64,000 bases of DNA from Parasponia andersonii. Taxonomy: Eukaryota; Streptophyta; Magnoliopsida; Rosales; Cannabaceae. The position numbers and the translations under genes were made by a program. The DNA lies in contig JXTB01000305.1 in assembly GCA_002914805.1 (NCBI GenBank), positions 62,001 through 126,000 on the forward strand. Direction: 5' to 3'. Positions 35,168 through 48,142 of the stretch are shown piece by piece. Under the pieces are notes generated by a model. The model ran no database searches. It was given only the letters and a program-made list of their open reading frames with translations, and was not told the origin of the DNA. Positions within the stretch are counted from its first letter, which is position 1. Each line of letters starts with the position of its first letter.

Positions 35168-35901
35168 GGTGCTGTTTAGTAATATTTTTATTTTTTGTTT
35201 TTTTAAACACAAAAATGAAAGTACTTTTCTTATTTTATTTTTTGCATTGCAAAAATAAAAGTGTGTTTGGTACCAATGTTGTATTTTTTATTTTCTAAAA
35301 TAAAAAAAAATACATATTTGGTAACTAGCACTTTTTACTTTTGAAAGTGAAAATAAAAGAGAAAGTAATAAAAGAAAAAGGAAAGAAAAAATAGGAGAGA
35401 GAAAAAATAGTATTTATCTAAATAAATTTTATAAGTGTTATTTTTCAAAATAAAAGTTTTAATAGTGATATTTTTCTAAATATTTTGGAAAATTTTTAAA
35501 AAATTACCAAATTTTACAATTATATTTTGAAAAATACTACTTTAAAAATTTTATTTTGAAAAATATAATTTTTAAAAATATTTAGAAAAATACCACTTTT
35601 ACATGAGGTTAGAGAGATAATGACAAGAGAAATAATTATAAGAGAAAAAACATTAAGAGAAATTGTGATATGAGTCTAGATATGTTTGAACTTTGCTACT
35701 AGCATTCGTACAAAATTATTTAAAAAAATTTTGAAAGTAAGAAATTTTTATTTTTAAAATTTTGTTGTCAAATTAAAAAAAAACAAAAAACAAAAGTAAT
35801 TTTACCAAATATACTTTAAAAAGTGTTTCCTACTTTCCACTTTTTTGATTAAAAAAACAAAAAAATAAACTGTTTAAATAAGTGGTTACCAAACAATCCC
35901 C
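35168..35901. mobile_element. Inverted-repeat (MITE-like) element
   Basis: Begins GGTGCTGTTTAGTAA and ends with the complement of GGGGATTGTTTGGTAA, with TA on each side. The interior is AT-rich and non-coding. It includes inverted AGTGATATTTTTCTAAA / TTTAGAAAAATACCACTTT motifs around 35450-35600, which resemble those in the dispersed repeat family. Confidence 0.5.
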
Positions 35902-35903
35902 TA

Positions 35904-37324
35904 GCTGCTAGACTCTAGCTCATCTTTTGAACTATTTTTATTAGGGATAAAAAGTATTTAAGAATCAATATATGGTCCATGGCCATCGCCGAAGCTAACT
36001 CACAAATCCAATTAATTATCTTTATAGTCCATCCGGATTGTTTAATTATTAGATAGAACTAATGTTTTCTGAGATAGTGTCACTAACTTCTTTAGTTCTT
36101 TTTAACCTTGAAGAAAGGCTATAGGAGAAAAAGGTTCAGTTCCAGAATAGACCTGATGAGAGAGGTTTATTTGTTCCATGGTGACGTTCCTCAGTAAACT
36201 TTGGGACATGGTTATTAGTCTCACTGTCGTAGAACGATCAATTTGAAAATAAAGTTTCTTGACTAAGAATTCAAGCACCTCATTTTTTTTTTAAAGTAAC
36301 GAAAGGAGATTTAATTAGCTAAATTATCATTCTATCCTCCCATCAATTGGATCGGTCGGTCATGAAAATTATCACTAATTACAAGAAAATGAATTTTACA
36401 ATTATATTGTAAATATTCAAATAAAGTTGAAGTCGACCCCTATATATAATATATAGCTATAATTAGAGTCTAGAACTTTTCTTTTTATGAAAATTTTAAT
36501 TTTTTTTCCTCTCCTACGATCAAGGACAGTGAGAAATTGATTTCTAGAATTGTGATTGTCGATTAATTAAGCTAGTTTGAATGTGTGAACAATATTCAGT
36601 AGTCCTCGTCAAAGAATTTCCAGGAATTAATTAAAAAGGAAAGAAAAGACGTGCTAATAGTTAGGTCAAAATATTTCTTTCACTTTGGTCTAAGATTCCA
36701 TGCATGCGAAGCAGTACTTTGTATAATTGTGTGTCTACGTAGAAAGACACATAGCCATAGCCATATTGGGCATGTTAATTAATAAAGTAACGACCTTATA
36801 GTTACAATGTTCGACCACTTGTGCGGTAGAAGAGGGATCTCATAATTTCTCACTACGTGATCGTGACTTTACCGATATATATACACTTCGTACGTTGGTG
36901 ACTTGGCAATTATTGGATTTCTTTTGGTGTACATTTTTTTTGGAAGGATGGTGTAAACTTGTCTTTATGTGTTCCATTTTTTTTTCTAATACTTCCGTGT
37001 ACAACTTCAAAAAATTGGTATGAAAATAAAGTCAATTAAATGTTCTTTAGATTCTTGAAGTTGCACAAGGTCTATCGGATTATTCTAAATACCAAAAAGA
37101 AAATGAAACACTTGAGTTGTCTCTTAAGAAGTACTTGATTTAGAGTCATCAGCTTTACTTCTTGTTTGGGGTCATCGACAATTTGAAAGTATTGATGCTT
37201 TCCCTTAATATCATCAATAGACTATATAAATGCATAGATATGTTCTTTTAGGCTTCGAGTTTTAGAGGGCGACACCTCTTTGCCAAATTTATAAGGGATG
37301 GAACAATAAGGATGAGATGTTATT
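35904..37324. other. Intergenic DNA
   Basis: No gene or element recognised. Confidence 0.4.
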
Positions 37325-37329
37325 GGTCC

Positions 37330-38139
37330 TGTTGGAACGGTTTTCACCAGCTATCTACGTGTCTCTGAACTGTTGATGTTGTATCCTCCAACTGTCCACG
37401 TGTCCTTGCTATCTCAAAGAGATTTTGACTTCAGGCAGGATCGAAGAGGAGGGAGAGACCACCTGCAAAGACTCTCCGATGCTTAAGTCAGTTGTTTATC
37501 TTTAATTCAGGGTAGCAAAGATTTTGTTTTTCTTTGTATGAGTATATCTTTTAAATATTTCTTTTTGTATGCGTACATGCCTCTCTTTTGGGGACGCATG
37601 GCTCATATATATAGTTCTAAAATTGTGAACTTCATGGTTCTTAATCCCAGGACCGAGTACCTTTTTTCATCAGGACTTACTCTAGAGAGCACGGGCCGAG
37701 ATTACCGTGATTCTCCCTGCATCATCGTAGCCTAGTTTCCACCGTCCCCTATGGCTTAAGTCTGTCAGGGGCGAGATTTGGACAAACTGCCATTCTGTCA
37801 GGATGGTTTGTCCCATGCGCACACCTACTCAAGATCGTATTAAATGCTTTGTCTGGGTCTGGAGCTGTGAGCTGCTTTCTATTGTACTCTGGTGGAAGAC
37901 CTTTGGGACTCTTGACCTCTAGCTATCGAGATAAGAATCGGACTGGGCCGAGTCCATCCAGGGTCTGGGATGGGCTCGGTCCTAGCCTCAGACAGCCCAA
38001 GGGCTTATGTGGTACTACGTGCGACTCGCGTGGCCTTCAATTAGTCACTCTGGACACGTGTCAGACGGTGTACCCTATTTATGACCTATTCTGCTGCTTA
38101 ATCGTCCACGTGGTATATGATTTAGGAACGGGTCCCACA
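37330..38139. mobile_element. Probable solo LTR with GGTCC target duplication
   Basis: 810 bp from TGTTGGAACGG to GGGTCCCACA, flanked by GGTCC at 37325-37329 and 38140-38144. It is clearly more GC-rich than its surroundings and contains a CACCTGCAAAGACTCTCCG-like element seen in some plant LTRs (recalled). The 161-codon frame that starts at 37849 lies mostly in it and shows no known domain, so I treat it as chance. It adjoins an Athila-like gag remnant. Confidence 0.6.
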
Positions 38140-38149
38140 GGTCCCCTAT

Positions 38150-38720
38150 TTGAAACTTGTCACTTGGGTAGCAGTGGACTAGGAAATTCCTCTCCATTGT
38201 CCTCAAATTTTAGCTCTCTTCCAAAAGGTGACTTTGGAGTTAAACTTCCTCCATTGGAACTCATGTTGATTTCCTCAACTTATTCCACATCTCTCTCTTT
38301 AGAAGTTTCTTGCCTTTCTCCCTTTTCTTCATGAAGTTCAATAAACTAACTCCTTATATCATGTTTCACTACAAATTGTAGTGGTATTGAATTACTCCTC
38401 TAGAGTTATGTTAGTGTTGCTTGAAAAATTGCCTTCGGGATGGTTGTTGAGAGCATAAACAATATAGCCTATTTGATTTTTAAGATTCTAAATTTAGGCA
38501 TCTTACTCTTGGAGGATAACTTTATTTTTAGTAATGTATTGTACCATCAAATCCTCTAAAGATGGCTTTTTCTCTTGAATATATGCTTGATGAGGAAATA
38601 TCGTTGGAAATATAGGCTTATTGTGCAAATAAAATGACGGGTCTTGATTGTTGTAACAAGATAAATTAGGATACTCCTTATGTTACCACTTCCATAGAAA
38701 TCATGATAAGCCATAATAAA
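38150..38720 (-). pseudogene. Athila/TAT-like gag remnant (fossil)
   Basis: On the minus strand, segments such as QEKKPSLEDLMVQYI and LKNQIGYIVYALNNHPEG match the C-terminal part of gag of Athila-type Ty3/gypsy elements (a coiled-coil-like stretch followed by an N-x-P-x-G motif). Broken, with no LTR of its own recognised. Much older or more eroded than the Athila-like element at 45.6 kb. Confidence 0.6.
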
Positions 38721-39974
38721 AGTACCTAAAATAAAAATAAAAATTTGAAGTAAAATTAGAATTGATTAGTATTAATATTACCAAGAACTAGTAAGTCAAT
38801 CTTTGGTAATGATGCTAAAAACTTGTGTCAAGTATATGTAAGTTTAAAATTAAGCAAACAATTACTCACATATACCTATGGAAATACACATAGTTACAAG
38901 TAATATAGATAAAGGGATTAAGAGTGTCAAACCCATGAGAATTGGTTACTAATCCTATGTTGAATGCTAAAATTGTATCAATCCTAAACTTATTCAAATA
39001 AACGTAAGTAAAACAAATTTTTTTAGGGTGATTTGAAAAAAAATCTATTTAGAACTACATATTTACATAAAGGCCTAATTTTTTTAAGTCTTTGATGAAT
39101 GAGCCTTTTAACTATTAACTTTATTGTGCAAACAAAAATATCATTAGGCTTGAGATAATTATTTCTCCATTTTTCCCTCTTCTTCTCCTCTTTCTCTTCC
39201 TTCTCATTCTTTCTATTTTTCTCTTTCCTTTTCCTTCTTCTTGGTCCCCCTTCACTATTCAAGAAATTTGCACGCTGATAACAAGCTTGGTCAGTCTCTC
39301 ACATACAGCCGCACACAGCTTATTCCTCTTTTCTCTACCTTAAAAGTTCATCCTATTTTTTGTTTACATCAACTAAGAACAAAACCACAATTTTATTTTG
39401 ATTTGATTTATTATATGCAAAATTAATAGTTCTTTTAGTTGAAATTAAAGTATATGAATTAAAAAAAAGTTTGTAGAGTATTTAAAAACCTAAATCTGCA
39501 AACTAGAGTTGAAATTTGAGCAAGTTTAGGCAAAAGACTATGATCAGCGTAGATATTAGATAATTGGACAAGAAGCTTAATATGGTGTCGAGTAGGATCA
39601 TTAAGGGTGTCGTGCAACTCAACTGGGTATTGAGCCAATTTCTAGAATGTGATTATAATTAGTTTAGCATACTTGAAAAGGTGTACTTGAGCATACTTGA
39701 CAAGGTATCGAGCCACTCCACATATATACTTGTTTTGCAATTTTTTAAAAAATGATTTGAACTTTCATGAAATAATGATCATCACCATGATCATCATGAA
39801 GTTGATGATAATGATGATGAGGATGACAACAATAATAATATCGAAGAAGGTGAAATCTACTTAATGTGTAATGTCACACTTTCATTTTATATAAATATAA
39901 TGTGAAATCTACTGTTTTATTATTATATTATATTATATTAGATTAAGAAACATCTATAGGATTACTAAACAATA
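38721..39974. other. Intergenic DNA
   Basis: No gene seen. Short GTGTCGAGTAGG and AAGGTATCGAGCC pieces at 39580-39720 look like outlying members of the 105-bp repeat array that starts at about 39975. Confidence 0.4.
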
Positions 39975-40275
39975 ACCAGACACTTAGTCTGGATGCGTAA
40001 CAATGTTGTTAGATACCAAATACTCTTGTCGAGCTAATTTTTCGAACCTAAAATAGTCACTCGACACCACGTCTAGAGTTACTTAATAAGAATGTCTAAC
40101 TACTCAACTCTCTATTTGTAGCACTTAAAAGATTTATCAGGTAACCACACGTACTTGTTTAGCAGTAATCTTGAGCCTACAAATATTACTTGACAAAAGT
40201 GTCTGCTAACCTAACACCTTATTTAGAGTACTCAACAGGATAACCATACACACTTGTCGAGTAGTAATCTTGAGA
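39975..40275 (+). repeat. 105-bp tandem repeat, left block
   Basis: About three degenerate units anchored by CTTGTCGAGCTAATTTTTCG-like sequence near 40022, 40158 and 40250. The same unit, in the same orientation, reappears on the far side of the 180-bp array at 41940-42450. Confidence 0.7.
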
Positions 40276-40309
40276 TTAAATGGGTGGCATTTCAAAAATA
40301 ATTATGTTC

Positions 40310-40775
40310 TTATAAAGAATTTAAACTAATCATTCTAATGTTAACTTTGTTTTTAAAAAATAATTATCTAGTTTTGTACTTATAAGAAAAGATATATATA
40401 GTAAGGATTGTCTCTATATGGAGATACTATCATATTCTATAGCACTGAGAATGACATTTTTAACAAAATAATTTACATATTTAAGAGAATTTTAAACTAA
40501 TTATTCTAATTTTAAATTTTCTTTTTTTTTTTAAAAAAAAAAATTTTACTTGATATTGTTCTTATAAGAAATAAAATGATTTGTATTTATAAAGAGGTAT
40601 TATCATGCTTTATAATAATTTTGGTAAGATGGTTTTTTAAACATACAATTCGATAGTTTACATTTCATATTGGATTTTAAACTAATATTCATTCTAATCT
40701 TAAATTTTGTTTTTTAAAAGTAAGTGCTAGTTATTATTCTTATGAGAAATAAGACATAAATAATAGGACTTTATT

Positions 40776-40810
<35 letters not shown>

Positions 40811-41930
40811 CTCATGATTTATATTTTAAAGAGAATTGTAGACTAATTGTTCTAATTATAGACTTTGATTTTTTTATAATAAGTGACATGTTATTGTTCT
40901 TGTTAGGAAGAATATATATATAACACGGTTTATGCTCATAAGGAGGTACTATTATACCTTATAGTACGAAATATGAATTTTTTTTATAGTAAAAGTCAAC
41001 TATTCGCATTTATAAGAATTATAAACTAATCATTCTAATCTTTAATTTTATTTTTTTGAAAGTAAGTGTTTTTTTATTTTTTTGAAAGCAAGTGTTTAGT
41101 CATTATTCTTATAGGAAAAAAAAAATACAAATAAAGTGGTTTGTATTTATAAGGGGTACTCTTATGCTTTACAGCACTAAGTATGACAAATTGAAAATAA
41201 AATCAATAATTCATATTATCGAGAGAATTTTAAATTAATCTTTCTGATCTTAAACTTTGCTATTTAGAAATAAGTGACTTATTATTGTCTTTATAATAAA
41301 AAAGGCATATATATTATGGATATATATATCGTACCTTATGGCACATCAAGATTTTATTTTATTTTTTTAGAGTAAAAGTCAATAACTAACATTTTAAGAG
41401 AATTTTAAACTAATCATTTTAATGTTAAATTTTTTTTCTGAAATAAGTGACTTATTATTGTTCTTATAGAAAGAAGACATAAATTGTATGTTTTGAGTTC
41501 ATAATGAGGTATTATCATATGCTTTATAGTACAAAATAGGACAATTTTTGAAAATAAAAGTCAATAATTTACATTTTAAAGAAAATAAACCAATCACTCT
41601 AGTCTTAAACTCTTTTTTTTTTTACTCATTACTATTATTAGAAAGAAGACAGAGAAAATTGTTTCTATATTATTATAGAGCTACTTAAATAGTTTCTATA
41701 TTGTTATGGAGCTACTATCATATCTTAAGAAACTATCTAAGAGATTTTTTGAACATAAATATCGATAAGGTATATTTCAAGGGAGCTTTAAATTAAATAT
41801 TTTAATCTTAAAATTACTTTTTAAATATGAGAAATAAGACATACATAACATAGTTTTTGTCATAATGATATATCAATAAAAGTCAATAATTTACATTTTA
41901 AAAGAAAATAAGACTTAAATGACTATATTT
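40310..41930 (+). repeat. 180-bp satellite-like tandem array
   Basis: Nine degenerate units, each containing TTTTAAACTAATCATTCTAAT, near 40323, 40493, 40679, 40839, 41021, 41230, 41405, 41585 and 41789 (spacing 160-209). Other shared landmarks are TTATTGTTCTTATAAGAA, GGTACTATCATGCCTTATAG and AAGTCAATAATTTACATTTT. Non-coding. A (TA)n tract interrupts one unit at 40779-40808. Confidence 0.85.
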
Positions 41931-41939
41931 TCGAATGAT

Positions 41940-42450
41940 TAAACAATGGTGTCTGGTTACCTAATACATTGTCTAGAGCACTCAACATGGTGTTGGGTAA
42001 CTAGATACCTTTGTTGAGCTAATTTCCCAAGCCTACAAAGGTTACTCAATAAAGTGTCTAGTTACTCAATACTTGTCGAGAGCACTTAACAGGGTCATCG
42101 AGTAATTAGAAACTCTCGTCGAGCTATTTTTCCGATTCTTGAAAAGTTACTTGACAAGTTTGTTTAGATATTCCACACCATGTCCGGAGTGTTCATATTG
42201 TGTTAGGTAACTAGACATCTTATCGAGCTAATTTTTTGAACCTACAAAAGTTACCCGATAAAGATTTCTAGTTACTGAAAAAATTATCTAGAGCACTTAA
42301 CCGGGTTGTCGAGTAATCAAATACCCTTGTCGTGCAAATTTCTTGATTTTATAAAGGTTACTTAACAAGTTTGTCTGGTTTTTCAACACCCTCTTTGAAG
42401 CGCTCAACTAGATTGTCAATAAACCATACACCCTTGTCGAACAACAAATT
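41940..42450 (+). repeat. 105-bp tandem repeat, right block
   Basis: About five units anchored near 42011, 42113, 42219, 42326 and 42431. Each holds GTCTGGTTACTCAACAC-like and GAGCACTCAACAGGGT-like segments, then CCCTTGTCGAGCTAATTT. Within a unit GGTTAC..AACACC and GGTGTTGGGTAAC form an imperfect dyad. Confidence 0.8.
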
Positions 42451-44751
42451 TTTCAATCTCAGTATGAAAATTCCCTTAATAGAAAGGTACTCAATCCGAC
42501 AAATAAACATTGTTGCCTACTAAACCACTTGTTATATTTAATATCAACTTCACGACTACTAAAAGAGGTTCTGTAATTAAGTCTGCTAAATAACGCAAAA
42601 TCATGCAAATCAAATCTAGTGGGTTGGTCACCAACATTGAACCATATCACTTTTGTTTTCTCACATCTTGCATGCCTTATAATAAAATAGTGTATCAATT
42701 GTCTACTTATTTAAACAAATTTCAGCAATTATAGAAAGTGACTAAACATGACTCTTTAAATGCCTTTAAATCTTTCGGACTCAAAATTTTTTTTATATTC
42801 CTTCGCACTTGCATCTTACTAAAAACTAACACACAACCTTAAATATGGTCGACTTCGTGTGAAATCAGTCTTAGTTTCAGAATATCAGAAGACAAAAGTT
42901 GCAAATATAAAAATATGAATTCGATAACGATACTCAATAGTAGGACTGAGCTTAGTAGAGAGTTATGGATCAGCTTGTTTTCACGAAGATGTTATGAAAT
43001 TTGCTTATAATATATAACTAAAAATAAATACGAGCATTATAATAATGTCAACCTCAGTAGGTATTAAAATAAATATATATTTTCTTCAATAAAAAAATAA
43101 CTTAGTCCAATAAAAATTATTTTATAGCCAAATATGTCTAGCAAATAAATATTTTTGCTGCTATAATGCATGTTATGTTCAATGCCTTATACAAGCCATC
43201 TTCAAGAAATTTTCAAACAAAATATAAGCTTCTTTCAGCAACAAAAGTACTAGTCTAGCAAAAGTTATTTACTAACAAAATAAAAATTGTCTATTGCTTG
43301 TAGATTTGAACAACCTAATCTTGTCCCAATATAATCATAATTATCATTTAAATTTACTTAAACCACAAGCTCAAACAATTACTTACACTTAACATTTTTC
43401 TTTAGAATAATTTTGAAACTAATTCAGAAGAAACAATGAAATATTAGACAATACCAACCAAAAAAAAGAATCAAAAGCAATAAAAGAACCATGTCATATT
43501 GTTAGCTCTAAGCAATGTAGCAATTGCTTTAGGCAAACTACAACTTTGGGATTATCTTAAGTGAATAAGTAATACTCCTGAAGCGTAGTTGTATATTAAC
43601 CATTAGATATATGGTGTGAATAATTTCTTTTAAAAAGTCATTATAAGCCAATGAGTCATTTAGGACTTCTATCAAACACTTTAAGAGCACAAAACTTTTG
43701 TCTACCTTGCACATAGTATAAAGTGGTTTTTTAAAAATGGACTTTCACGGTAAGTGGTGGGTTCACGAGGTACATGGGAATGATGAGTGGGGATAAAAGA
43801 TTCGGGCTCTATGACCAGTGAGTTCATGGAGATTCGAGATTACGGAGTTTTAAGGAACAAGAGATAGAGAAGTTGAATAGGATCGAGAATGGTTTCATGG
43901 ACTTGGAGGTTGGGAATTGGTACACACTAGTTGGTAAATGAGGGTTGCAAAGATGAAAAACAAGAGTTGCAAACGGAGAATGAGAGGGAAGGTCAGAGAA
44001 GGGTGGCGTACTATGTATTTCAGTTCTATCTCTATCTTCTTCTTTTCTTATTTTGTTTTTTAATTTCATATTTAAATTTAAGAGCTTTTAAGTAATTCTC
44101 TACTCTCCTTCACTTATTTTGGACTATTTAATTCAATAGTTTTTAAAGGAGGCTTTTTTGCAAATTTCAATTTGAAATAGTCTTTTTCTCCAAATTTTCT
44201 CAAAATAAAATAAAATAAATAAAAGTGCAAAAGAAACTAAGATAAAATGCAACTTAAACAAAAGAAATCATGAAAAGAAATGCCTAGGTTTATTAGTTTA
44301 CCCAACCCTTCACATGTCTTGTTTTACCTCTCTCTCAATCTAATTAATTTAACTAACCAATTGTTAGCAATTGTACTAAATTAACTACAAACTTCTTCCA
44401 TCATCAAGTAGACATTTTTCTCTGACCTAATCTGATTTAATCCAATGAAGAGTAGAATTTAAAAAGGAATCATTAATTACAAATACTTTTTTTTAGTAAA
44501 GTACAAATGCTTCTCAATGACTACACATAGAAAGCAAGCATACTCTAAGATGCATATCACTTTTTTAAAGGCTAAGTATATAAATTAATTTCCCAATTTC
44601 ATTATGGCTTTTCAAAAATCAACTAATTAGAGATCAAGTAATTAATAGCATTAAGCACAAAATAGTGCAAATAATTAAAATGGACAATTAGATATTAAAA
44701 AGAGAGGCTAGCAAATACAAGTTACAAGGTTGGTGCGCTTTATAAACTTAG

Positions 44752-44796
<45 letters not shown>

Positions 44797-45607
44797 GCTC
44801 ATAATAAATATTAAGAATAAATCTATTTCATTCTAACCAAAACAAGAGATACAAAAATATAAATATAGAGAAAAGTTGAAAGAATAAAATGAATTTGGTG
44901 TATTTTCCTCTTTAGGTTGAGCTTTGGAAATCCTCTTGATAGTTGTGATTTTGCTTCCTCCAAAGTTGGTAAATTTGTCATCTTGAAATTTGTATTCAAA
45001 TATTGCTCGCAAAAATATTAATCACTAAATAAAAATTAAAATGAAAATCTACCCTTCAGCATTCGTTGTTGATGTCTCTTGTTTCTTATCAAAGAGCCAC
45101 AAGAGGGGCAAATATCACCTTATACACGATAGATCACAACAAGCCAACTGTTAAGGTGTAGAGTTCTATCGAAGTACATACTAATGACGATCTGTATAAA
45201 TCTCCTCCTTATGGGTCGATTTCGTCAAGATCATAATGTACAATTTTCCTCCAGAGACTTTTATTAGTTTTTTATGGTTGTCTGCTTTGTAATTAAAAAT
45301 CCCTTTATTGGTATTGTCTTATCCTTTTATTATTAATGAAAGTATTTTCCTTCAAAAAAATACCAGTTCATTTTATAACATTATCTTTATTTATAATTAT
45401 ATAATATGGCATAGCACTATAATTGACAAGTAAACTTGTGGCATTTAAATTGTCATCTTTTTATATCCAATGGGTTGAGAAATGTAAATATTAATATTTT
45501 AAAGGATACTTCCAGACAGAGTATTGATTTGCCTTTAAGTTGTAACATTATCAATTGCCTATAAAATAAGTGATTTTCATTTGAAAACTAATAAAGGTAT
45601 GTGTCAC
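42451..45607. other. Intergenic DNA, no gene seen
   Basis: No supported coding region. A (TA)n tract lies at 44756-44793. 45040-45360 is less AT-rich and ends in a short A run after CTTTATTGGTATTG...TATTAATGAAAG, reminiscent of a LINE 3' end, but no LINE protein could be read. Confidence 0.4.
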
Positions 45608-47063
45608 TGATAACTCTATAAAATAGAGTTATTTGGTATATTTTTGAGTCTTAGGATAGTTATTTTAAGGGAACAAATTGTCTAGTTTAGGTACTTTTCT
45701 TTATTTTATTCTGGTCTGTGGTGTTTCTGATGTTTAAGATCTAATTTAGTCAATATCTATTTTATTTCTGTTAATTTTTAGTAGAAATGCTGAAATCGGG
45801 ACTTGAGTTCTGATGAATTTAAATGGTAGCATCTTTGAAGGAAGGCTGAACTTAAGTCAAGGCTGGAAGTAACTTTACTACAGCAACGCACCGGAGCAAT
45901 ATTGAATAGCAGAATTCTTTTTCCAGCTGGTATTTTTCACGTATAGCTGGTGCTGACAACTAATATTCAATACTAGCTAAAAAAAATGAAGTAACAGTGG
46001 TCTTCACTCCTTTATTTGGTTGACACATATATTAGGGTACCTCATCTACCTAATATAAAAGGAGAAATGTACTATAAGAAGAAAAGGAGTGGCGGTAGCT
46101 AAAGAGAAGGGAAATATATAGAAAAGGAACGAAAGAGAGAGGGAATAGTACAAGGAAGAAAGGACAAAAAAGGAGGAGGATTACTAGCAATAGTAGTGGG
46201 ATCAAAATCACTATCATCTAGTTAGCACTTTCTTTACTTCTTTTAATCTTCTCATATTGAATTCTTTATTTTCCTTTCTTGAATGTTCTGAAATCGATGG
46301 AGTATTTTAAGCTGCTGTTGTTTAAATTTCAGACCATGAGCTAAGTTTCTTTAGCTGGGATATTGATGAATCTAAGGTTGTAATGAAGGATTAAATGTTG
46401 TTTTAAGTGTTTATAGTAATTTCCTCTTGTTCACTCAAGCGAGCTCCATTATTATTTTCTATTATTGTTTGGCCACCAATATTTAGGATAAATAAACTGG
46501 GATTAATTCTGGAAAGGTTGATTTTAGTTAGATCTAGCTTGAATGATGTATGTTTCAAGTATCTTTTTAGTAGATCTTTGAATTAGTAACGATATACGAA
46601 TATATTATTACTATATATAACCCATTGAAAATCGATGCTATAAATAGTGTATTGAGAACTGGATTTGCATAGGAATATGTTAAATCTAGTTTGAAGAACT
46701 TAAAACATAATAAATTTAGAAAATTATTATGTATAGATGGAATTTTCGGTTACTGAAGTGAATTTTACCATAAGCATTGCTGCAGCATTTGTACCCAAAT
46801 TTGCAATTGAGGAGGATTCAATAATCCCAGCTTAATATCTCTATTGATTTATAATCTTTTATTTAGATCGTATTGTTTTATGTTTGGAATTTAAATTTTT
46901 ATTTGTATCTGTTAGTTCCTCTGAATTCTTAATTTAGCTTGTTTGACATTTAGGTTTTTCAACTGATTTTGGTAATCAATTCATGTGGAGATAATACTTA
47001 ACTCATTACTATATTACTTGTTTGGCACATGCACTTGCATAGCAATTATAAAATAATCCAACA
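45608..47063 (+). repeat. 5' LTR of the Athila-like element
   Basis: Starts TGATAACTCTATAAAATAG and ends ATAATCCAACA. About 1456 bases. Confidence 0.92.
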
Positions 47064-47066
47064 AGT

Positions 47067-47085
47067 TTTTGGTGCTGTTGCCCAG
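47067..47085 (+). promoter_or_regulatory. Primer-binding site of the Athila-like element
   Basis: TTTTGGTGCTGTTGCCCAG, a diverged form of the TGGCGCCGTTGCCGGGG site typical of Athila/TAT elements. Confidence 0.65.
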
Positions 47086-47195
47086 AATTGAGAGAACTAA
47101 AGTTATTTAGAAAAACTAATTTGTTTTTCTTGCCTTTGTTTTTTTTTTCCTTATTTGTTTGAGTGGTTGTGCTTGCAGGAGCTTATACTCTTTAT

Positions 47196-48120
47196 ATGAA
47201 TAATCAGCAAGAATAAGAGTTGGTGCCTTTAGATCCTGAGATTGAAAGAACATTTCGAGCAAGGAGAAGGGAGCAACAACAAGGTTTAGCTGGTGTAGAA
47301 GAAATGGCTAAAGTTGCTGATGCTAATAATGCTGTAGCAATGATAGATGACAGGGATAGAGCAATGAAAGAGTATGCTATTCCTATTCTCAATGGACTTT
47401 ATCCTGGCATTGTTAGGCCCGAAATTCAAGCACCTCAGTTTGAATTGAAGTCGGTGATGTTTCAAATGCTCCAAACTGTGGGGCAATTCAGTGGGGTACC
47501 AATAGAGGATCCACATCTTCACCTCTAGTTGTTCATAGAAGTGTGTAATTCATTCAAGTTGCAAGGAATCACGGATGAAGCTTTAAGGCTGAAACTATTC
47601 CCATACTCTTTACGAGATAAAGCGAGAGCTTGGTTGAACTCAATACTCCCAGATCAGAAACAACATCATCTAGAGCAATCCAGCTCTATGGAAGCTTTAT
47701 TGAAGGAGTAGATGGTGAAAAATGATAGTATAATTCAGAATCAGTCCGCAATGATTCAAAGCCAAGCAACCTCACTCAGAAACTTGGAGAATCAAATGAG
47801 GCAGTTAGCTAATGCCTTGAATAGCAGGCCCTAAGGTTCTTTGCCAAGTGATACAGAAAATCCAAGGTGTGAGAGTAAAGATCATTGCAAAGTGATCTCA
47901 TTAAGGAGTAGGAAAGTACTGAAAGGGCCTGAGCTAAGGCCTAAACAATCAAGAGAGCTCTTTTCAATCCAAGGAGTAAAGGATAAGGAAGATAGAGTAT
48001 GTAACAGAGTAAACTGCTGAAAAAGAAAAATCTGCTGCAGCAAGATTGCCTAGAAAAGCAGAATAACAGACCACTGCCACTTTTTCCTCAATGATTCCAC
48101 ACGCAGCAGCAAGACAAGCA
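47196..48120 (+). pseudogene. Athila-like gag region (fossil)
   Basis: Shows the Athila gag signature: PQFELKSVMFQMLQTVGQF, then LRLKLFPYSLRDKARAWLNS (the retrotransposon gag capsid fold), then a Gln/Asn-rich linker with LENQMRQLANAL. Broken. Confidence 0.85.
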
Positions 48121-48142
48121 ATTCAACAAATTTTTACAGGTT

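Noticed and set aside
37849-38334. 161-codon open frame
   Set aside because: Crosses the right end of the probable solo LTR into a gag remnant on the other strand; no domain.
39975-42450. CRISPR array
   Set aside because: Units are long, degenerate tandem repeats without short constant repeats or unique spacers, and this is plant nuclear DNA.
43824-44069. 81-codon minus-strand frame
   Set aside because: No domain, unusual composition from flanking AT-rich DNA, and no promoter or splice context.
45040-45360. LINE 3' end
   Set aside because: The tail and short A run are suggestive, but no reverse transcriptase or RNase H sequence can be read and there is no clear target duplication.
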